From contig RGHD01000005.1 of the NCBI GenBank assembly GCA_010024385.1, positions 1 through 57,533 on the forward strand: DNA of 57,533 nucleotides, given 5' to 3'. The notes beneath the pieces were generated by a model. The model had not been told where the DNA came from. It did no database searches and worked only from the letters and a program-made list of their open reading frames with translations. The position numbers and the translations under genes are program-made. The stretch comes from Actinomycetota bacterium. Its GTDB lineage: Bacteria > Actinomycetota > Actinomycetes > Nanopelagicales > Nanopelagicaceae. Shown one piece after another: positions 8,088 to 16,978 of this stretch; the first letter of the stretch is position 1; each line of letters opens with the position of its first letter.

Positions 8088-8923
8088 AAGGCAGAAATAA
8101 GCGCCACACCTGCAACAGCTAACGCAATTCCGATGTATTGAACCTTCTGTAAACGCTCTCGCAAGAACTTAAATGCTAGAAGTGCAGTTACTATTGGAAA
8201 GAGCGAGCCCAGAACCATCGCAATTGAAACCAAGCCCTTAGTACATGCAATGCCCAGCAACACGTTGGCTAAGAAATCTGCGACACCAATGAATATAAGA
8301 GATGGGTATTCTTTTTTGGTAAACCCACCCATCGTGCGGAATTTAAGCGCTAAAGCGATGGTTACAAAGAAAGTTGCACCACGCATAGACACCATTGTCA
8401 TGAGTGCACTTGACTGCGCACCAATCGACATTGAGGTTAATGCTGTTCCAAATCCAAGTGCTGCACCTATCGCTAGAAGCAAAGGCTTTAGAGGAAGACC
8501 TTGGGAGAGCTCTGGACCACTGGCACAAAAAACTCCTACCAAAGCCAGTACTACACCGATGGAAGTAATTGTTGAAAGTTTGTCACCGTTAATCAATGCA
8601 TACGTTAAAGGGACAATTGCTCCCATAGAACTAATTGGTGAGACAACGCCCATTCGGCCCGTTGATAAACCTGCATAAAGACAAAACAATCCTAAGTAAC
8701 CAAATAACCCAGCAATGATTCCAGGGACTAAATATCCGCCAGATCCAAGTGGCTGTGCACTCCAAGCACCAGAGACAAGCATTAAAAATATGCCAAAAAC
8801 TAAACCAAGGACTTGTGTGAATCCGAGTACTGCCAAAGGTGCATGCTTTTTACTTAGACGACCACCTTCAAAATCTGAAGTTCCCCACAAGATGCTTGAA
8901 AGAATTGCGAGTATTGAGGCCAT
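8084..8923 (-). CDS. EamA/DMT-family transporter (10 membrane helices)
   Basis: This 279-residue integral membrane protein consists of two repeated five-helix EamA units. The first begins LSSILWGTSDF (about residues 8-18) and the second after the SMSIGAQ region; the C-terminal half contains FKFLRERL followed by a last helix. Members export or import amino acids, nucleotides or other small metabolites; the substrate cannot be read from sequence. The ATG at 8923 is chosen over the upstream GTG codons because TATCCT lies 7 nt before it, the spacing seen at most other leading genes here. Its stop overlaps that of the convergent RibD-like gene by 4 bp. Confidence 0.85.
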   Translation of the reverse strand: MASILAILSSILWGTSDFEGGRLSKKHAPLAVLGFTQVLGLVFGIFLMLVSGAWSAQPLGSGGYLVPGIIAGLFGYLGLFCLYAGLSTGRMGVVSPISSMGAIVPLTYALINGDKLSTITSIGVVLALVGVFCASGPELSQGLPLKPLLLAIGAALGFGTALTSMSIGAQSSALMTMVSMRGATFFVTIALALKFRTMGGFTKKEYPSLIFIGVADFLANVLLGIACTKGLVSIAMVLGSLFPIVTALLAFKFLRERLQKVQYIGIALAVAGVALISAF

Positions 8924-8930
8924 ATGCACA

Positions 8931-8936
8931 AGGATA
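8931..8936 (-). promoter_or_regulatory. -10 hexamer TATCCT for the EamA gene
   Basis: TATCCT on the minus strand is 7 nt before the ATG at 8923. This supports 8923 as the start and a leaderless transcript. Confidence 0.45.
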
Positions 8937-8972
8937 CCGCCCTGCCTCCCATGAAAAGGACTCCTCACTGTT

Positions 8973-8978
8973 TATTCT
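8973..8978 (+). promoter_or_regulatory. -10 hexamer TATTCT for DUF3000/RNase D
   Basis: TATTCT ends 6 nt before the GTG at 8985; no Shine-Dalgarno sequence is visible. Predicted leaderless promoter for the DUF3000-rnd unit. Confidence 0.4.
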
Positions 8979-8984
8979 TAAGCA

Positions 8985-9563
8985 GTGGATGCCAAAGGAT
9001 TTGAAGATTTAGTCAACTCCTTACGTACCTTTACACCGCGTGCTGAAATAGTTTTAGAAGAGGTTCCAGCCCCCCAAAAACTAGCTACGTATTCTTTCGC
9101 ATTTTCAGCCGATGTCAGTAATGGCTTACTAGGCGATGCTGAGGATGAGATAGCTTCAGGTCGCTTTGTCTTATTGCATGAGCCTGGTGGACAAGACACC
9201 TGGGAAGGTGAATTTCGTTGTGTAACTTTCGTCCGTGCAGATGTTGATCCAGTGATGCAACAGGATCCACTTCTACCAGAGGTTGGCTGGAGTTGGTTCC
9301 TTGAAGCTCTAGAAAGTGAAGAGTGCGCTTTAGCTGCACCAAGTGGAACTGTCACTCGCGTATCAAGTGCCTCTTTCGGGAAACTATCACCACGAAATGA
9401 TGAATCAGAAATTGAGATTCGTGCTTCTTGGACACCAGCAATAACAAATCCCATTGAAATCATGAAACACATCGCTGGATGGTGTCGCTTGATTACCGAT
9501 GTCGCTGGACTCGAACCGATTCCTGACGGTGTTTCAACTATTTCATCTTCCAGACGTCGTTAA
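8985..9563 (+). CDS. DUF3000-family protein
   Basis: This 192-residue protein matches the actinobacteria-restricted DUF3000 family, whose function is unknown. Recognisable parts are PRAEIVLEEVPAP near residue 18-30, a GRFVLLHEPGGQ segment, DPLLPEVGWSWF and EIRASWTP. It has no signal peptide or membrane helix, so it is cytosolic. Family genes lie directly upstream of the HRDC ribonuclease D gene across Actinobacteria, and this is the case here (8 bp gap), so a role linked to RNA processing is possible but only by association. The GTG start is supported by a TATTCT hexamer 6 nt upstream. Confidence 0.85.
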   Translation: MDAKGFEDLVNSLRTFTPRAEIVLEEVPAPQKLATYSFAFSADVSNGLLGDAEDEIASGRFVLLHEPGGQDTWEGEFRCVTFVRADVDPVMQQDPLLPEVGWSWFLEALESEECALAAPSGTVTRVSSASFGKLSPRNDESEIEIRASWTPAITNPIEIMKHIAGWCRLITDVAGLEPIPDGVSTISSSRRR

Positions 9564-9571
9564 GCCGGCTG

Positions 9572-10861
9572 ATGTCTGAAGAAGTAACTGCAACACCACT
9601 GCTCACCCCCGCCGGTGGCACTCCTGCTGTTATTGATAGTGAGACATCTTTTAAATCTGCATTAGAACAACTATCAATGGGAAGTGGTCCATTTGCCGTT
9701 GATGCCGAAAGAGCATCAGGTTTTCGCTACAGTGCACGTGCATATCTCATTCAAATTAAGCGCACCAATGGTGGATTACATCTCATTGACCCAATCCCCT
9801 TCGGTCCAGCTCATCCACTGATGCTCGAGCTCAATAATCTTCTTAATACAGATGAGGTAATTCTTCATGCCAGCACACAGGATCTACCATGTCTTCGAGA
9901 ATTAGGAATCAACCCAAAGCGCTTATTTGATACTGAATTAGGGGGGCGAATAGCAGGCCTGCCCCGTGTTGGTCTTGGCCCACTTCTGGAATCTTTGATG
10001 GGTGTTTCTCTTGCAAAAGAACACAGTGCTGCAGACTGGTCTGTTCGTCCACTGCCTCAAGACTGGCTGACATATGCAGCATTAGATGTTGAACTTCTTG
10101 TAGAACTGCGCGATAAAATTGAAGCACTATTAGTTGAAACCAAAAAAGACTCCTGGGCCAAAGAGGAGTTTGCTTCAATACTTCTTGCCCCGCCACCACC
10201 ACCTCGTGTGGATCCTTGGCGTAGAACTTCTGGAATGCACAAAATTAAGCGAAGAGATCAATTAGCAATTATTCGTGAACTCTGGATTACACGAGATGAG
10301 ATTGCAAAGTCACTAGACATTGCGGCTGGAAAGCTACTCAATGATTCAGCAATAGTTGAAATTGCACTTAATCCAGTTACAACTAAAAAAGAGTTTGAGA
10401 AAGTTTTGCGTCCTCTTGGACTTCGGGCTCGTTGGCTAGAGAATCTGAAAGCGTGGCTAGATGCTGTGGCACGCGCAGTTGCTCTTGAAGAAAAAGACTG
10501 GCCAACACTTCGCACTAATGCAGATACTTTGCCGCCGATTAAACTGTGGAGAGATAAGTTCCCAGAAAAATACGCACCACTATCCCATGCACGAGCTCGC
10601 ATAGAAATCCTTGCTCAAGAGAACAATATTCCGGTGGAAAACCTCATCACCCCCGAGCTGGTCCGCCGAATTTGTTGGGCTCCCCCAGCACCATCAACTT
10701 CTGAATCCTCTCCAGAGATTGTCAGGGAGCATTTGCTCTCACTCGGTGCCAGACAATGGCAGGTGGATCTGGTCTCAGAGGCAATTACGGCCTCCTTGCT
10801 GGAGAAAGAGGCGATTCCCACGCCTGAACCTGTGCCAGAAACCACACCTGAGGATGCCTGA
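9572..10861 (+). CDS. rnd: HRDC-domain ribonuclease D-like 3'-5' exoribonuclease
   Basis: This 429-residue protein has an N-terminal DEDDy exonuclease domain: Asp44 and Glu46 in VDAERASG, Asp104 in the second Exo motif, Asp120 in FDTELGGRI, and Tyr168/Asp172 in TYAALDVELL. An HRDC nucleic-acid-binding domain follows (roughly residues 230-300), then an actinobacterial C-terminal extension. All metal-binding acidic residues and the Tyr are present, so it should be active on tRNA or other structured RNA 3' ends. It is co-transcribed with the DUF3000 gene. The gene ends just before a perfect 9-bp inverted repeat that lies upstream of the iron permease. Confidence 0.9.
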   Translation: MSEEVTATPLLTPAGGTPAVIDSETSFKSALEQLSMGSGPFAVDAERASGFRYSARAYLIQIKRTNGGLHLIDPIPFGPAHPLMLELNNLLNTDEVILHASTQDLPCLRELGINPKRLFDTELGGRIAGLPRVGLGPLLESLMGVSLAKEHSAADWSVRPLPQDWLTYAALDVELLVELRDKIEALLVETKKDSWAKEEFASILLAPPPPPRVDPWRRTSGMHKIKRRDQLAIIRELWITRDEIAKSLDIAAGKLLNDSAIVEIALNPVTTKKEFEKVLRPLGLRARWLENLKAWLDAVARAVALEEKDWPTLRTNADTLPPIKLWRDKFPEKYAPLSHARARIEILAQENNIPVENLITPELVRRICWAPPAPSTSESSPEIVREHLLSLGARQWQVDLVSEAITASLLEKEAIPTPEPVPETTPEDA

Positions 10862-10862
10862 A

Positions 10863-10886
10863 TTACGCAACATAAGAGTTGCGTAA
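10863..10886. promoter_or_regulatory. Perfect 9-bp inverted repeat (TTACGCAAC-N6-GTTGCGTAA) between rnd and the iron permease
   Basis: The arms are at 10863-10871 and 10878-10886 with a 6-nt loop (ATAAGA). No T-run follows on the plus strand, so it is a poor intrinsic terminator. The right arm lies about 16 bp upstream of the permease's -10 hexamer, where a -35 or repressor contact is expected, so an operator is the better guess. It does not match the known DtxR/IdeR iron box. Confidence 0.5.
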
Positions 10887-10901
10887 ATACCCCCCACCCC
10901 C

Positions 10902-10907
10902 TAGATT
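10902..10907 (+). promoter_or_regulatory. -10 hexamer TAGATT for the iron permease
   Basis: TAGATT is 7 nt before the ATG at 10915 and the spacer TTCTCCC is not a Shine-Dalgarno sequence; predicted leaderless promoter. This also argues against upstream TTG codons as start. Confidence 0.5.
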
Positions 10908-10914
10908 TTCTCCC

Positions 10915-11733
10915 ATGTTGAGCACATTTATCATCGCCCTTCGTGAAGGACTTGAAGCAGCGCTGATTATTGGCATTTTGGTCGCCTATATTCTAAAAAC
11001 CGACCGCAGACATTTATTAGCTCCACTATGGAGTGGAGTAGCTGCAGCCATCGTTGGAAGTATTGGCCTTGGATTAATACTTTCTAAAACTTCTGAGGAG
11101 TTAACTGAGCGCGCTGAGAAACTCTTTGTAGGAACAACTTCTTTTCTAGCTGTAGCACTTGTTACATGGATGGTTTTTTGGATGAAGCGCACTGCTCGCA
11201 CTTTAAGGTCAGATCTACATGGCAAGGTTGATTCAGCTTTGCGCACGGGGCCTCTAGCCCTTGCTGGGGCAGCGTTTTTCGCTGTTATTCGTGAAGGTCT
11301 AGAAACCGCGCTCTTTGTTTATTCAAATTTCAATACTGTTGCAAATACTGGTAGTTCTGCACTGGGATTAATTCTCGGTTTTGCAGTTGCAATCTCTCTT
11401 GGATATTTGATTTTCAAATCTGCAATCAAACTCGACTTGAGCAAGTTCTTCCGCTACACCGGAGTTGCTCTCGTTGTCGTTGCAGCAGGAGTTCTCTCAT
11501 ATGGAGTTCATGAGTTCCAAGAACTCGGCTGGCTTCCTGGTGCAGACTCATATGCCTGGGATGTTTCAAGCCTGATTCCTAAGGACTCACTGCTTGGCGC
11601 AACACTGGGTGGCTTTGTGGGCTTTGATAACACAACCTCATGGCTACAACTAGGCATCTGGACGATCTATCTCACCACTGTCCTTGGGGCCTATCTCTCA
11701 AAGCCTCGCACGCGTGCGCTAACTCCAGCCTAA
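10915..11733 (+). CDS. FTR1/EfeU-family high-affinity iron permease
   Basis: This 272-residue inner-membrane protein has about seven helices. The two iron-binding REGLE motifs diagnostic of the FTR1/EfeU family are present: REGLEA at residues 10-15 in the first helix and REGLET at 126-131 in the fourth. The family moves ferric iron after oxidation, in bacteria usually with EfeO (periplasmic cupredoxin/M75) and EfeB (Dyp peroxidase). Neither partner is adjacent here, so the protein either works alone or with unlinked partners. The start is set by ATG at 10915, just after REGLE-containing helix expectations and a TAGATT hexamer. An inverted repeat upstream may be its operator. Confidence 0.9.
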   Translation: MLSTFIIALREGLEAALIIGILVAYILKTDRRHLLAPLWSGVAAAIVGSIGLGLILSKTSEELTERAEKLFVGTTSFLAVALVTWMVFWMKRTARTLRSDLHGKVDSALRTGPLALAGAAFFAVIREGLETALFVYSNFNTVANTGSSALGLILGFAVAISLGYLIFKSAIKLDLSKFFRYTGVALVVVAAGVLSYGVHEFQELGWLPGADSYAWDVSSLIPKDSLLGATLGGFVGFDNTTSWLQLGIWTIYLTTVLGAYLSKPRTRALTPA

Positions 11734-11760
11734 GCGCTGTCACAAATCCTTACTGGCGGG

Positions 11761-11766
11761 TAACAT
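11761..11766 (+). promoter_or_regulatory. Possible -10 hexamer TAACAT for fadA-fadB
   Basis: TAACAT lies 33 nt before the ATG at 11800, and a good Shine-Dalgarno sequence (AAAGGA, 5 nt before the ATG) follows. This gene is therefore one of the minority here with a normal leader. The hexamer assignment is tentative. Confidence 0.3.
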
Positions 11767-11799
11767 GACCGCTATATCCACTCCTAGTAAAGGATCACT

Positions 11800-12990
11800 A
11801 TGTCTCGCTCAGTTGTCTTAGTCGATGCCGTTCGTACCCCTTTTGGAAAAGCAGGAGGGATGTATGCAGGTACACGTGCCGATGATTTGATGGTGCGCGC
11901 AATTCGCGGACTCTTAGATAGAAATCCAAATGTTGACCATAGTGCAATAGATGATGTTGCAATTGCCGCTGCAACACAAACAGGTGATCAGGGAATGAAC
12001 ATCGGCCGCAGTGCCACTCTCTTAGCCGGATTACCGAATACTGTGCCTGGCTATTCAATTGATCGTTGGTGTGCAGGTGCATTAACTGCAGTAACAACAA
12101 TTGCAGGTGCCATTGCTTTTGGTTCAAACGATATTGCTATTGCCGGCGGTGTGGAACATATGGGAAATCATCCAATGGGTGAACTCATGGATCCTAATCC
12201 TCGCTACTTAGCTGAAAAACTAGTTGAACAAGATGCTCTTGCAATGGGTGCAACCGCTGAAAGATTGCATGATCGTTTTCCAACTATCACAAAAGAGCGT
12301 GCGGATAGATATGCACTAAACTCACAACTAAAGACAACTAAAGCATATGAAGCTGGTTTAATTCAGCGAGATCTCATTCCTACGGCTGCACGTAGTGCAG
12401 AGTTGGGTTGGACAATTGCAACAGTTGATGAAGCACCTCGCCCAACTACAACGATGGAAGGTCTAGCAAGTTTAAAAACTCCCTTTCGTCCAGCTGGTCG
12501 AGTCACTGCCGGTAACTCTTCTGGATTAAATGATGGAGCAACTGCGGCGCTTCTAGCCAGTGAAGATAAAGCAAAAGAGTTAGGTCTAAGCATTAAGGCG
12601 CGATTGGTTACCTACGCATTTGCTGGAGTGGAACCTGAAGTAATGGGATTTGGGCCAGTTCCTTCAACTATTAAAGCTCTTGCACAAGCAGGGTTGAGTA
12701 TTGAAGAAATTGGTCTAATTGAAATCAATGAGGCATTTGCCGTGCAGGTGCTAGCTTTTCTTGAGCACTTTGGAATTGCCGATGATGACGCCCGCGTTAA
12801 TCCATTCGGTGGAGCAATTGCAGTTGGACACCCACTTGCATCATCTGGTGTTCGTCTTATGCTCAATCTTGCTAGATCTTTTGAAGCTCATCCGGAGGTG
12901 CGCTATGGCTTAACAACTATGTGTATCGGTCTTGGTATGGGTGGTTCTGTTATTTGGGAAAACCCACACTTTAATGGTCAGGTGAAATAA
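11800..12990 (+). CDS. fadA: Acetyl-CoA C-acyltransferase (thiolase), beta-oxidation
   Basis: This 396-residue thiolase cleaves 3-ketoacyl-CoA with CoA. The acyl-accepting Cys is 91 in DRWCAGAL (a variant of the usual NxxCxSG), the catalytic His is 344 in AVGHPLASSG, and the second catalytic Cys is 375 in MCIGLGMGG. NEAFA, another thiolase signature, precedes the His motif. Length is normal. The gene has a clear AAAGGA ribosome-binding site and is followed immediately by fadB (stop TAA then ATG with no gap). Together they form the thiolase and trifunctional subunits of a fatty-acid oxidation complex. A biosynthetic acetoacetyl-CoA role is less likely given fadB. Confidence 0.92.
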   Translation: MSRSVVLVDAVRTPFGKAGGMYAGTRADDLMVRAIRGLLDRNPNVDHSAIDDVAIAAATQTGDQGMNIGRSATLLAGLPNTVPGYSIDRWCAGALTAVTTIAGAIAFGSNDIAIAGGVEHMGNHPMGELMDPNPRYLAEKLVEQDALAMGATAERLHDRFPTITKERADRYALNSQLKTTKAYEAGLIQRDLIPTAARSAELGWTIATVDEAPRPTTTMEGLASLKTPFRPAGRVTAGNSSGLNDGATAALLASEDKAKELGLSIKARLVTYAFAGVEPEVMGFGPVPSTIKALAQAGLSIEEIGLIEINEAFAVQVLAFLEHFGIADDDARVNPFGGAIAVGHPLASSGVRLMLNLARSFEAHPEVRYGLTTMCIGLGMGGSVIWENPHFNGQVK

Positions 12991-15099
12991 ATGAGCGTAG
13001 ATATCAAACTTCCAGAAGGTGCACCAGAAGAAGTTGTCACTCAAGCTCTTGTCCGACAAGTTGATTTGAGCGCCTTCGGTGCCAAAGGCGTCTTAGCTCT
13101 AATCACTTTAGATAACACACTTGATCATAATCGCCCCAATACTTTTGGCCCACAGTCTCTACTTGCATTAGATGCAGCAATTACGGCAGCTACTGCGCTC
13201 AATCCAGCTGCAATTGCACTGACTGGTAAGCCATTTATTTTTGCTGCAGGTGCTGATTTATCTGCGCTCTCATTTATTACGACCCGAGAGCAATCACTTG
13301 GTATCGGAAAATTGGGTCATGATGTCTTTCGCCGCTTAGGTGAATCAAAAATTCCAACATTTGCTTTCATCAACGGTTTAGCACTTGGTGGCGGACTTGA
13401 AGTTGGACTGCACTGCCACTACCGCACACTTGCCTCCACAGCATTTACTGCTTTGCCTGAAGTATTCCTTGGCTTAGTTCCTGGTTGGGGTGGTGCAACT
13501 ATTTTGCCTAAGTTAATTGGGCCCGAGCGTGCTGTTCAAGTAATCTTGTTAAATGCTCTCAATAACAACACCATGATGAAAGCTAAAGATGCTTTCAAAC
13601 TTGGTGTTGTCGATGCTGTGTATGAACCCTCTGATTTCCTAGAGCGCTCCATTGCATTTGCAGCAAATATTCTCAATGGAACAACTAAAGTTGAGCGCAA
13701 GGACTACAGCCAAGATCCAGCATGGGAAAGCGCCCTTGCAACTGGAAAAGCTGCAGCACTCAAAAAATATGGCGGAGCCGAAATAGCATCACCAATGAAG
13801 GCTCTTGAACTCATCAGCGCAGCCAAGAGCAACACATTAAGTGCTGGCTTTGATGCTGAAGATTTAGCGCTAGCTGATTTAACAATGAGTGATCCGCTGC
13901 GTGCATCTCTTTATGCATTCAATATTATTCAAAAGAAGCGCAAAAAAGTAGAAGGTGCCCCAAAGCCAGCTCTTGCTCGCAAGGTGGGGAAAGTAGGAGT
14001 TGTTGGCGCAGGACTCATGGCATCACAACTAGCACTACTTCTTCTACGTAATCTCAAGTGCCCAATTGTTATGACAGATATTGATCAAGAGCGCGCCGAT
14101 AAAGGTGTGGCCTGGGTCAAAAATGAGTTGGCTAAGTTAGTTGAGAAGAAGCGCATGAGCGCTGAATCTGCAGCTCGTTTGTCCCTTCTAATTTCAGGAT
14201 CATCTGATCAAAATACGTTCGCTGGATGCGATTTTATTATTGAAGCGATCTTCGAAGAACTCTCTCTCAAGCAGGAGCTATTCAAGAAGCTTGAAACAAT
14301 TGTTTCTCCTGAGTGCGTTTTAGCTACGAATACCTCATCGCTTTCTGTAGAGCGCATGAGTGAAGGACTTAAGAATCCAGAGCGAGTCGTAGGATTCCAC
14401 TTTTTTAATCCAGTCGCCGTCATGCCTTTGCTTGAAGTCGCTCGAACAAGTAAGACTGATGATGCAACTACGGCAACGGCAATCTCTGTGGGTAAAGAAC
14501 TCAAGAAGACCATGATCATCTGTAAAGATGCACCTGGCTTTGTTGTTAACCGCCTGTTGACTCGCTTTATGGGCGAAATCACCGATGCAGTAGATGAAGG
14601 AACTTCGCCAGAGGTTGCCGATAACGCTATGCGCTCTATTGGTTTCCCAATGTCACCATTCCAACTTCTAGATTTAGTTGGTCCAGGAGTTGCATTACAC
14701 GTATCAGAAACTTTGCATGCAAATCTTGGTGATCGCTACCGTATTTCACCAACCATGGCTGCGATGGTGAAAGAAGGCGTTCGAAACTTCTATGTTAAAA
14801 ATGAAGATGGAAGTTATGGCCCCAACCCAGCAGCTCTAGCTCTTATTCATAAAGGTGATTCACCATCAACTGCTGAGCAAGTTCGCAGCCGCGCACTAAC
14901 CGCACTTGCCGTAGAGGCGCGAATGATGCTCGATGAAGGTGTTGTTTCAACTGCCGCTGAGATTGATCTTTGCATGTTGATGGGCGCAGGATGGCCGATG
15001 CACCTAGGTGGAATATTGCCGTACTTGGATCGTGAGGGTATTAGCGAGGCTGCTTGCGGTGCGCGTTTTCATCCGAAGGGAGTTGCATCTCTTCCTTAA
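12991..15099 (+). CDS. fadB: Fatty-acid oxidation bifunctional enzyme: enoyl-CoA hydratase / 3-hydroxyacyl-CoA dehydrogenase
   Basis: This 702-residue fusion has an N-terminal crotonase domain (to about residue 310) with the oxyanion-hole motifs FAAGADLSAL and ALGGGLEVGL and the catalytic Glu in PEVFLGLVPGWGG. A Rossmann dehydrogenase domain then starts at VGKVGVVGAGLMA (about residue 330), with NTSSLS, GFHFFNPV and the C-terminal DAPGFVVNRL segments. It hydrates enoyl-CoA and oxidises the 3-hydroxyacyl-CoA with NAD. It pairs with the abutting fadA. Its last 59 bp are also coding for the C-terminus of dxs on the other strand, an unusually long tail-to-tail overlap. Confidence 0.93.
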   Translation: MSVDIKLPEGAPEEVVTQALVRQVDLSAFGAKGVLALITLDNTLDHNRPNTFGPQSLLALDAAITAATALNPAAIALTGKPFIFAAGADLSALSFITTREQSLGIGKLGHDVFRRLGESKIPTFAFINGLALGGGLEVGLHCHYRTLASTAFTALPEVFLGLVPGWGGATILPKLIGPERAVQVILLNALNNNTMMKAKDAFKLGVVDAVYEPSDFLERSIAFAANILNGTTKVERKDYSQDPAWESALATGKAAALKKYGGAEIASPMKALELISAAKSNTLSAGFDAEDLALADLTMSDPLRASLYAFNIIQKKRKKVEGAPKPALARKVGKVGVVGAGLMASQLALLLLRNLKCPIVMTDIDQERADKGVAWVKNELAKLVEKKRMSAESAARLSLLISGSSDQNTFAGCDFIIEAIFEELSLKQELFKKLETIVSPECVLATNTSSLSVERMSEGLKNPERVVGFHFFNPVAVMPLLEVARTSKTDDATTATAISVGKELKKTMIICKDAPGFVVNRLLTRFMGEITDAVDEGTSPEVADNAMRSIGFPMSPFQLLDLVGPGVALHVSETLHANLGDRYRISPTMAAMVKEGVRNFYVKNEDGSYGPNPAALALIHKGDSPSTAEQVRSRALTALAVEARMMLDEGVVSTAAEIDLCMLMGAGWPMHLGGILPYLDREGISEAACGARFHPKGVASLP

Positions 15100-16960
15100 G
15101 AGTGCTGCTCCATTCAACAACGCTGCGTGAAATGTTTTGAGCTGTAATACCGATATCGCTCAAAATCTCACTTCGCTTTGAGTGCTCAATAAACTCAAGT
15201 GGAACGCCTATGGAATGAAGAGGGATTAATACTCCTGCATCTCTAAACATTTCAGAGATGGCACTTCCTATACCTGCATGTCTAATGCCATCTTCTAGAA
15301 CAACAACACTCTTATAGCGCTCTGCCATCCGAACTAGTGATTCTGGCAATGGCTTTACCCAACGTGGATCAATGACCGTTACACCCACACCTTCACGATA
15401 TGCAGAAGATGCAGCTTCAACTGCAATTGCTGCCATAGCTCCAACGCTAATCATCAAGACATCAGCACTCTCACCGCGATAGAGAACATCTATTCCATCG
15501 CGGCGCTCGAATGCGGGAATATCCTCTTGCACTGCACCCTTTGGAAAGCGCACCATAGAAGGAGCATCGTTAATTGAAACAGCTTCACGCAAAAGCTCTT
15601 TAAGACGTGCACCATCTCTAGGTGCTGCCACATGCATTGTTGGAACAATTCCAGTTAAAGCTAAGTCCCAAATGCCGTGGTGTGATGGTCCATCATCACC
15701 TGTCACACCGGAGCGATCTAGAACAAATGTGACTCCAGCCTTGTGCAGAGCAACATCCAAGAGTAATTGATCAAAAGCGCGATTAAGAAAGGTTGAATAC
15801 ACGGCAACAACTGGATGAAGTCCAGTGAAAGCTAAACCAGCTGCGCTAGTTACTGCATGTTGTTCTGCAATTCCCACATCTATTGTGCGTTCAGGATAAG
15901 CGGCTTGAAATTGATCTAGGCCAGTTGGTCCAAGCATCGCAGCAGTGATTGCCACAATATCTGTGCGGGTCTTACCAATCTCAACTAACTCTTGTGCAAA
16001 AACTTTCGTCCACGATGTTCCACTCTTAGCCAATGGCTCCCCTGATTCAGGATCAATAACGCCTACTGCATGGAACTTCTCAGCTTCATCGGCAACTGCT
16101 GGCTTATGGCCCTTACCCTTTTCAGTAATAACATGAACCAAAATTGGCGCACCATACTCTTTGGCTTGTTGCAGCGCTCTTTCGATTGCAGAAATATCGT
16201 GACCATCAATTGGTCCTAGATACTTAAGCCCTAAATCCTCAAACATGCCTTGCGGGGCAACAATATCTTTAATTCCCTTTTTCATTCCATGTAAAGTCTC
16301 ATAAATAGGCATTCCAACAACTGGAGTCTTATGCAGAACTTCTTTTCCCCAATCCAGGAACTTCTCATATCCACTAGTAACGCGCAGAGTTGAAAGATAG
16401 GTAGCTACTCCACCAATTGTTGGTGAATAAGAACGCTCATTGTCATTAACGACTATAACTAGGTTTCTCTTTTTTTCTGGAGCAATGTTGTTTAATGCCT
16501 CCCACGACATTCCACCAGTTAGTGCGCCATCTCCGACCACGACGACTACATGTCGGTCCTTGGCTCCTTGTAATGAGAAACCTCTAGAAATCCCATCGCC
16601 CCATGAAAGCGCCGTTGATGCATGTGAATTCTCGATAACATCGTGTTCACTTTCCCTGCGATTTGGATATCCAGAGATGCCACCACGTTGGCGCAAAGTA
16701 TCAAAAGCTCCACCACGGCCCGTTAGCATCTTGTGAACGTAGGACTGATGTCCGGTATCAAAGACAATGACATCTTTTGGTGATTCAAATACTCTGTGAA
16801 TTGCAACTGTAAGTTCGACCACACCTAAGTTTGGACCTAAGTGACCACCTGTCTTTGAAACTTTTTCGATGAGCAACCCACGAATCTCTGCACTGAGTTC
16901 AATGAGATCATCGTAAGAGAGAGCAGCCAAATCGGCTGGGGAGTTAATCTGGCTCAACAT
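15041..16960 (-). CDS. dxs: 1-deoxy-D-xylulose-5-phosphate synthase
   Basis: This 639-residue thiamine-diphosphate enzyme catalyses the first step of the MEP isoprenoid pathway, condensing pyruvate and glyceraldehyde 3-phosphate. Motifs: GHLGPNLG (39-46), the TPP/Mg motif GDGALTGGMSWEALNN (143-158), NDNERSYSPTIGG (172-184), the catalytic Glu366 in GIAEQHA and DRSGVTGDDG in the pyrimidine domain. The C-terminal transketolase domain is complete, then a roughly 20-residue polar tail (ending HRKQPR) reads through the end of fadB on the opposite strand. The ATG is supported by TAAACT 7 nt upstream. The gene stands alone between fadB and acnA. Confidence 0.95.
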   Translation of the reverse strand: MLSQINSPADLAALSYDDLIELSAEIRGLLIEKVSKTGGHLGPNLGVVELTVAIHRVFESPKDVIVFDTGHQSYVHKMLTGRGGAFDTLRQRGGISGYPNRRESEHDVIENSHASTALSWGDGISRGFSLQGAKDRHVVVVVGDGALTGGMSWEALNNIAPEKKRNLVIVVNDNERSYSPTIGGVATYLSTLRVTSGYEKFLDWGKEVLHKTPVVGMPIYETLHGMKKGIKDIVAPQGMFEDLGLKYLGPIDGHDISAIERALQQAKEYGAPILVHVITEKGKGHKPAVADEAEKFHAVGVIDPESGEPLAKSGTSWTKVFAQELVEIGKTRTDIVAITAAMLGPTGLDQFQAAYPERTIDVGIAEQHAVTSAAGLAFTGLHPVVAVYSTFLNRAFDQLLLDVALHKAGVTFVLDRSGVTGDDGPSHHGIWDLALTGIVPTMHVAAPRDGARLKELLREAVSINDAPSMVRFPKGAVQEDIPAFERRDGIDVLYRGESADVLMISVGAMAAIAVEAASSAYREGVGVTVIDPRWVKPLPESLVRMAERYKSVVVLEDGIRHAGIGSAISEMFRDAGVLIPLHSIGVPLEFIEHSKRSEILSDIGITAQNISRSVVEWSSTLKEEMQLPSDENAHRKQPR

Positions 16961-16967
16961 GGGCTTA

Positions 16968-16973
16968 AGTTTA
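16968..16973 (-). promoter_or_regulatory. -10 hexamer TAAACT for dxs
   Basis: Minus-strand TAAACT ends 7 nt before the dxs ATG at 16960; no Shine-Dalgarno sequence. It lies in the 18-bp gap after the acnA stop, so dxs has its own promoter. Confidence 0.45.
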
Positions 16974-16978
16974 GATGC

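Noticed and set aside
8250-8678. 142-codon plus-strand open frame
   Set aside because: Antisense shadow of the EamA transporter; composition mirrors its hydrophobic codons.
8978-9472. 164-codon minus-strand open frame
   Set aside because: Serine-rich antisense shadow of the DUF3000 gene; no promoter hexamer or ribosome-binding site.
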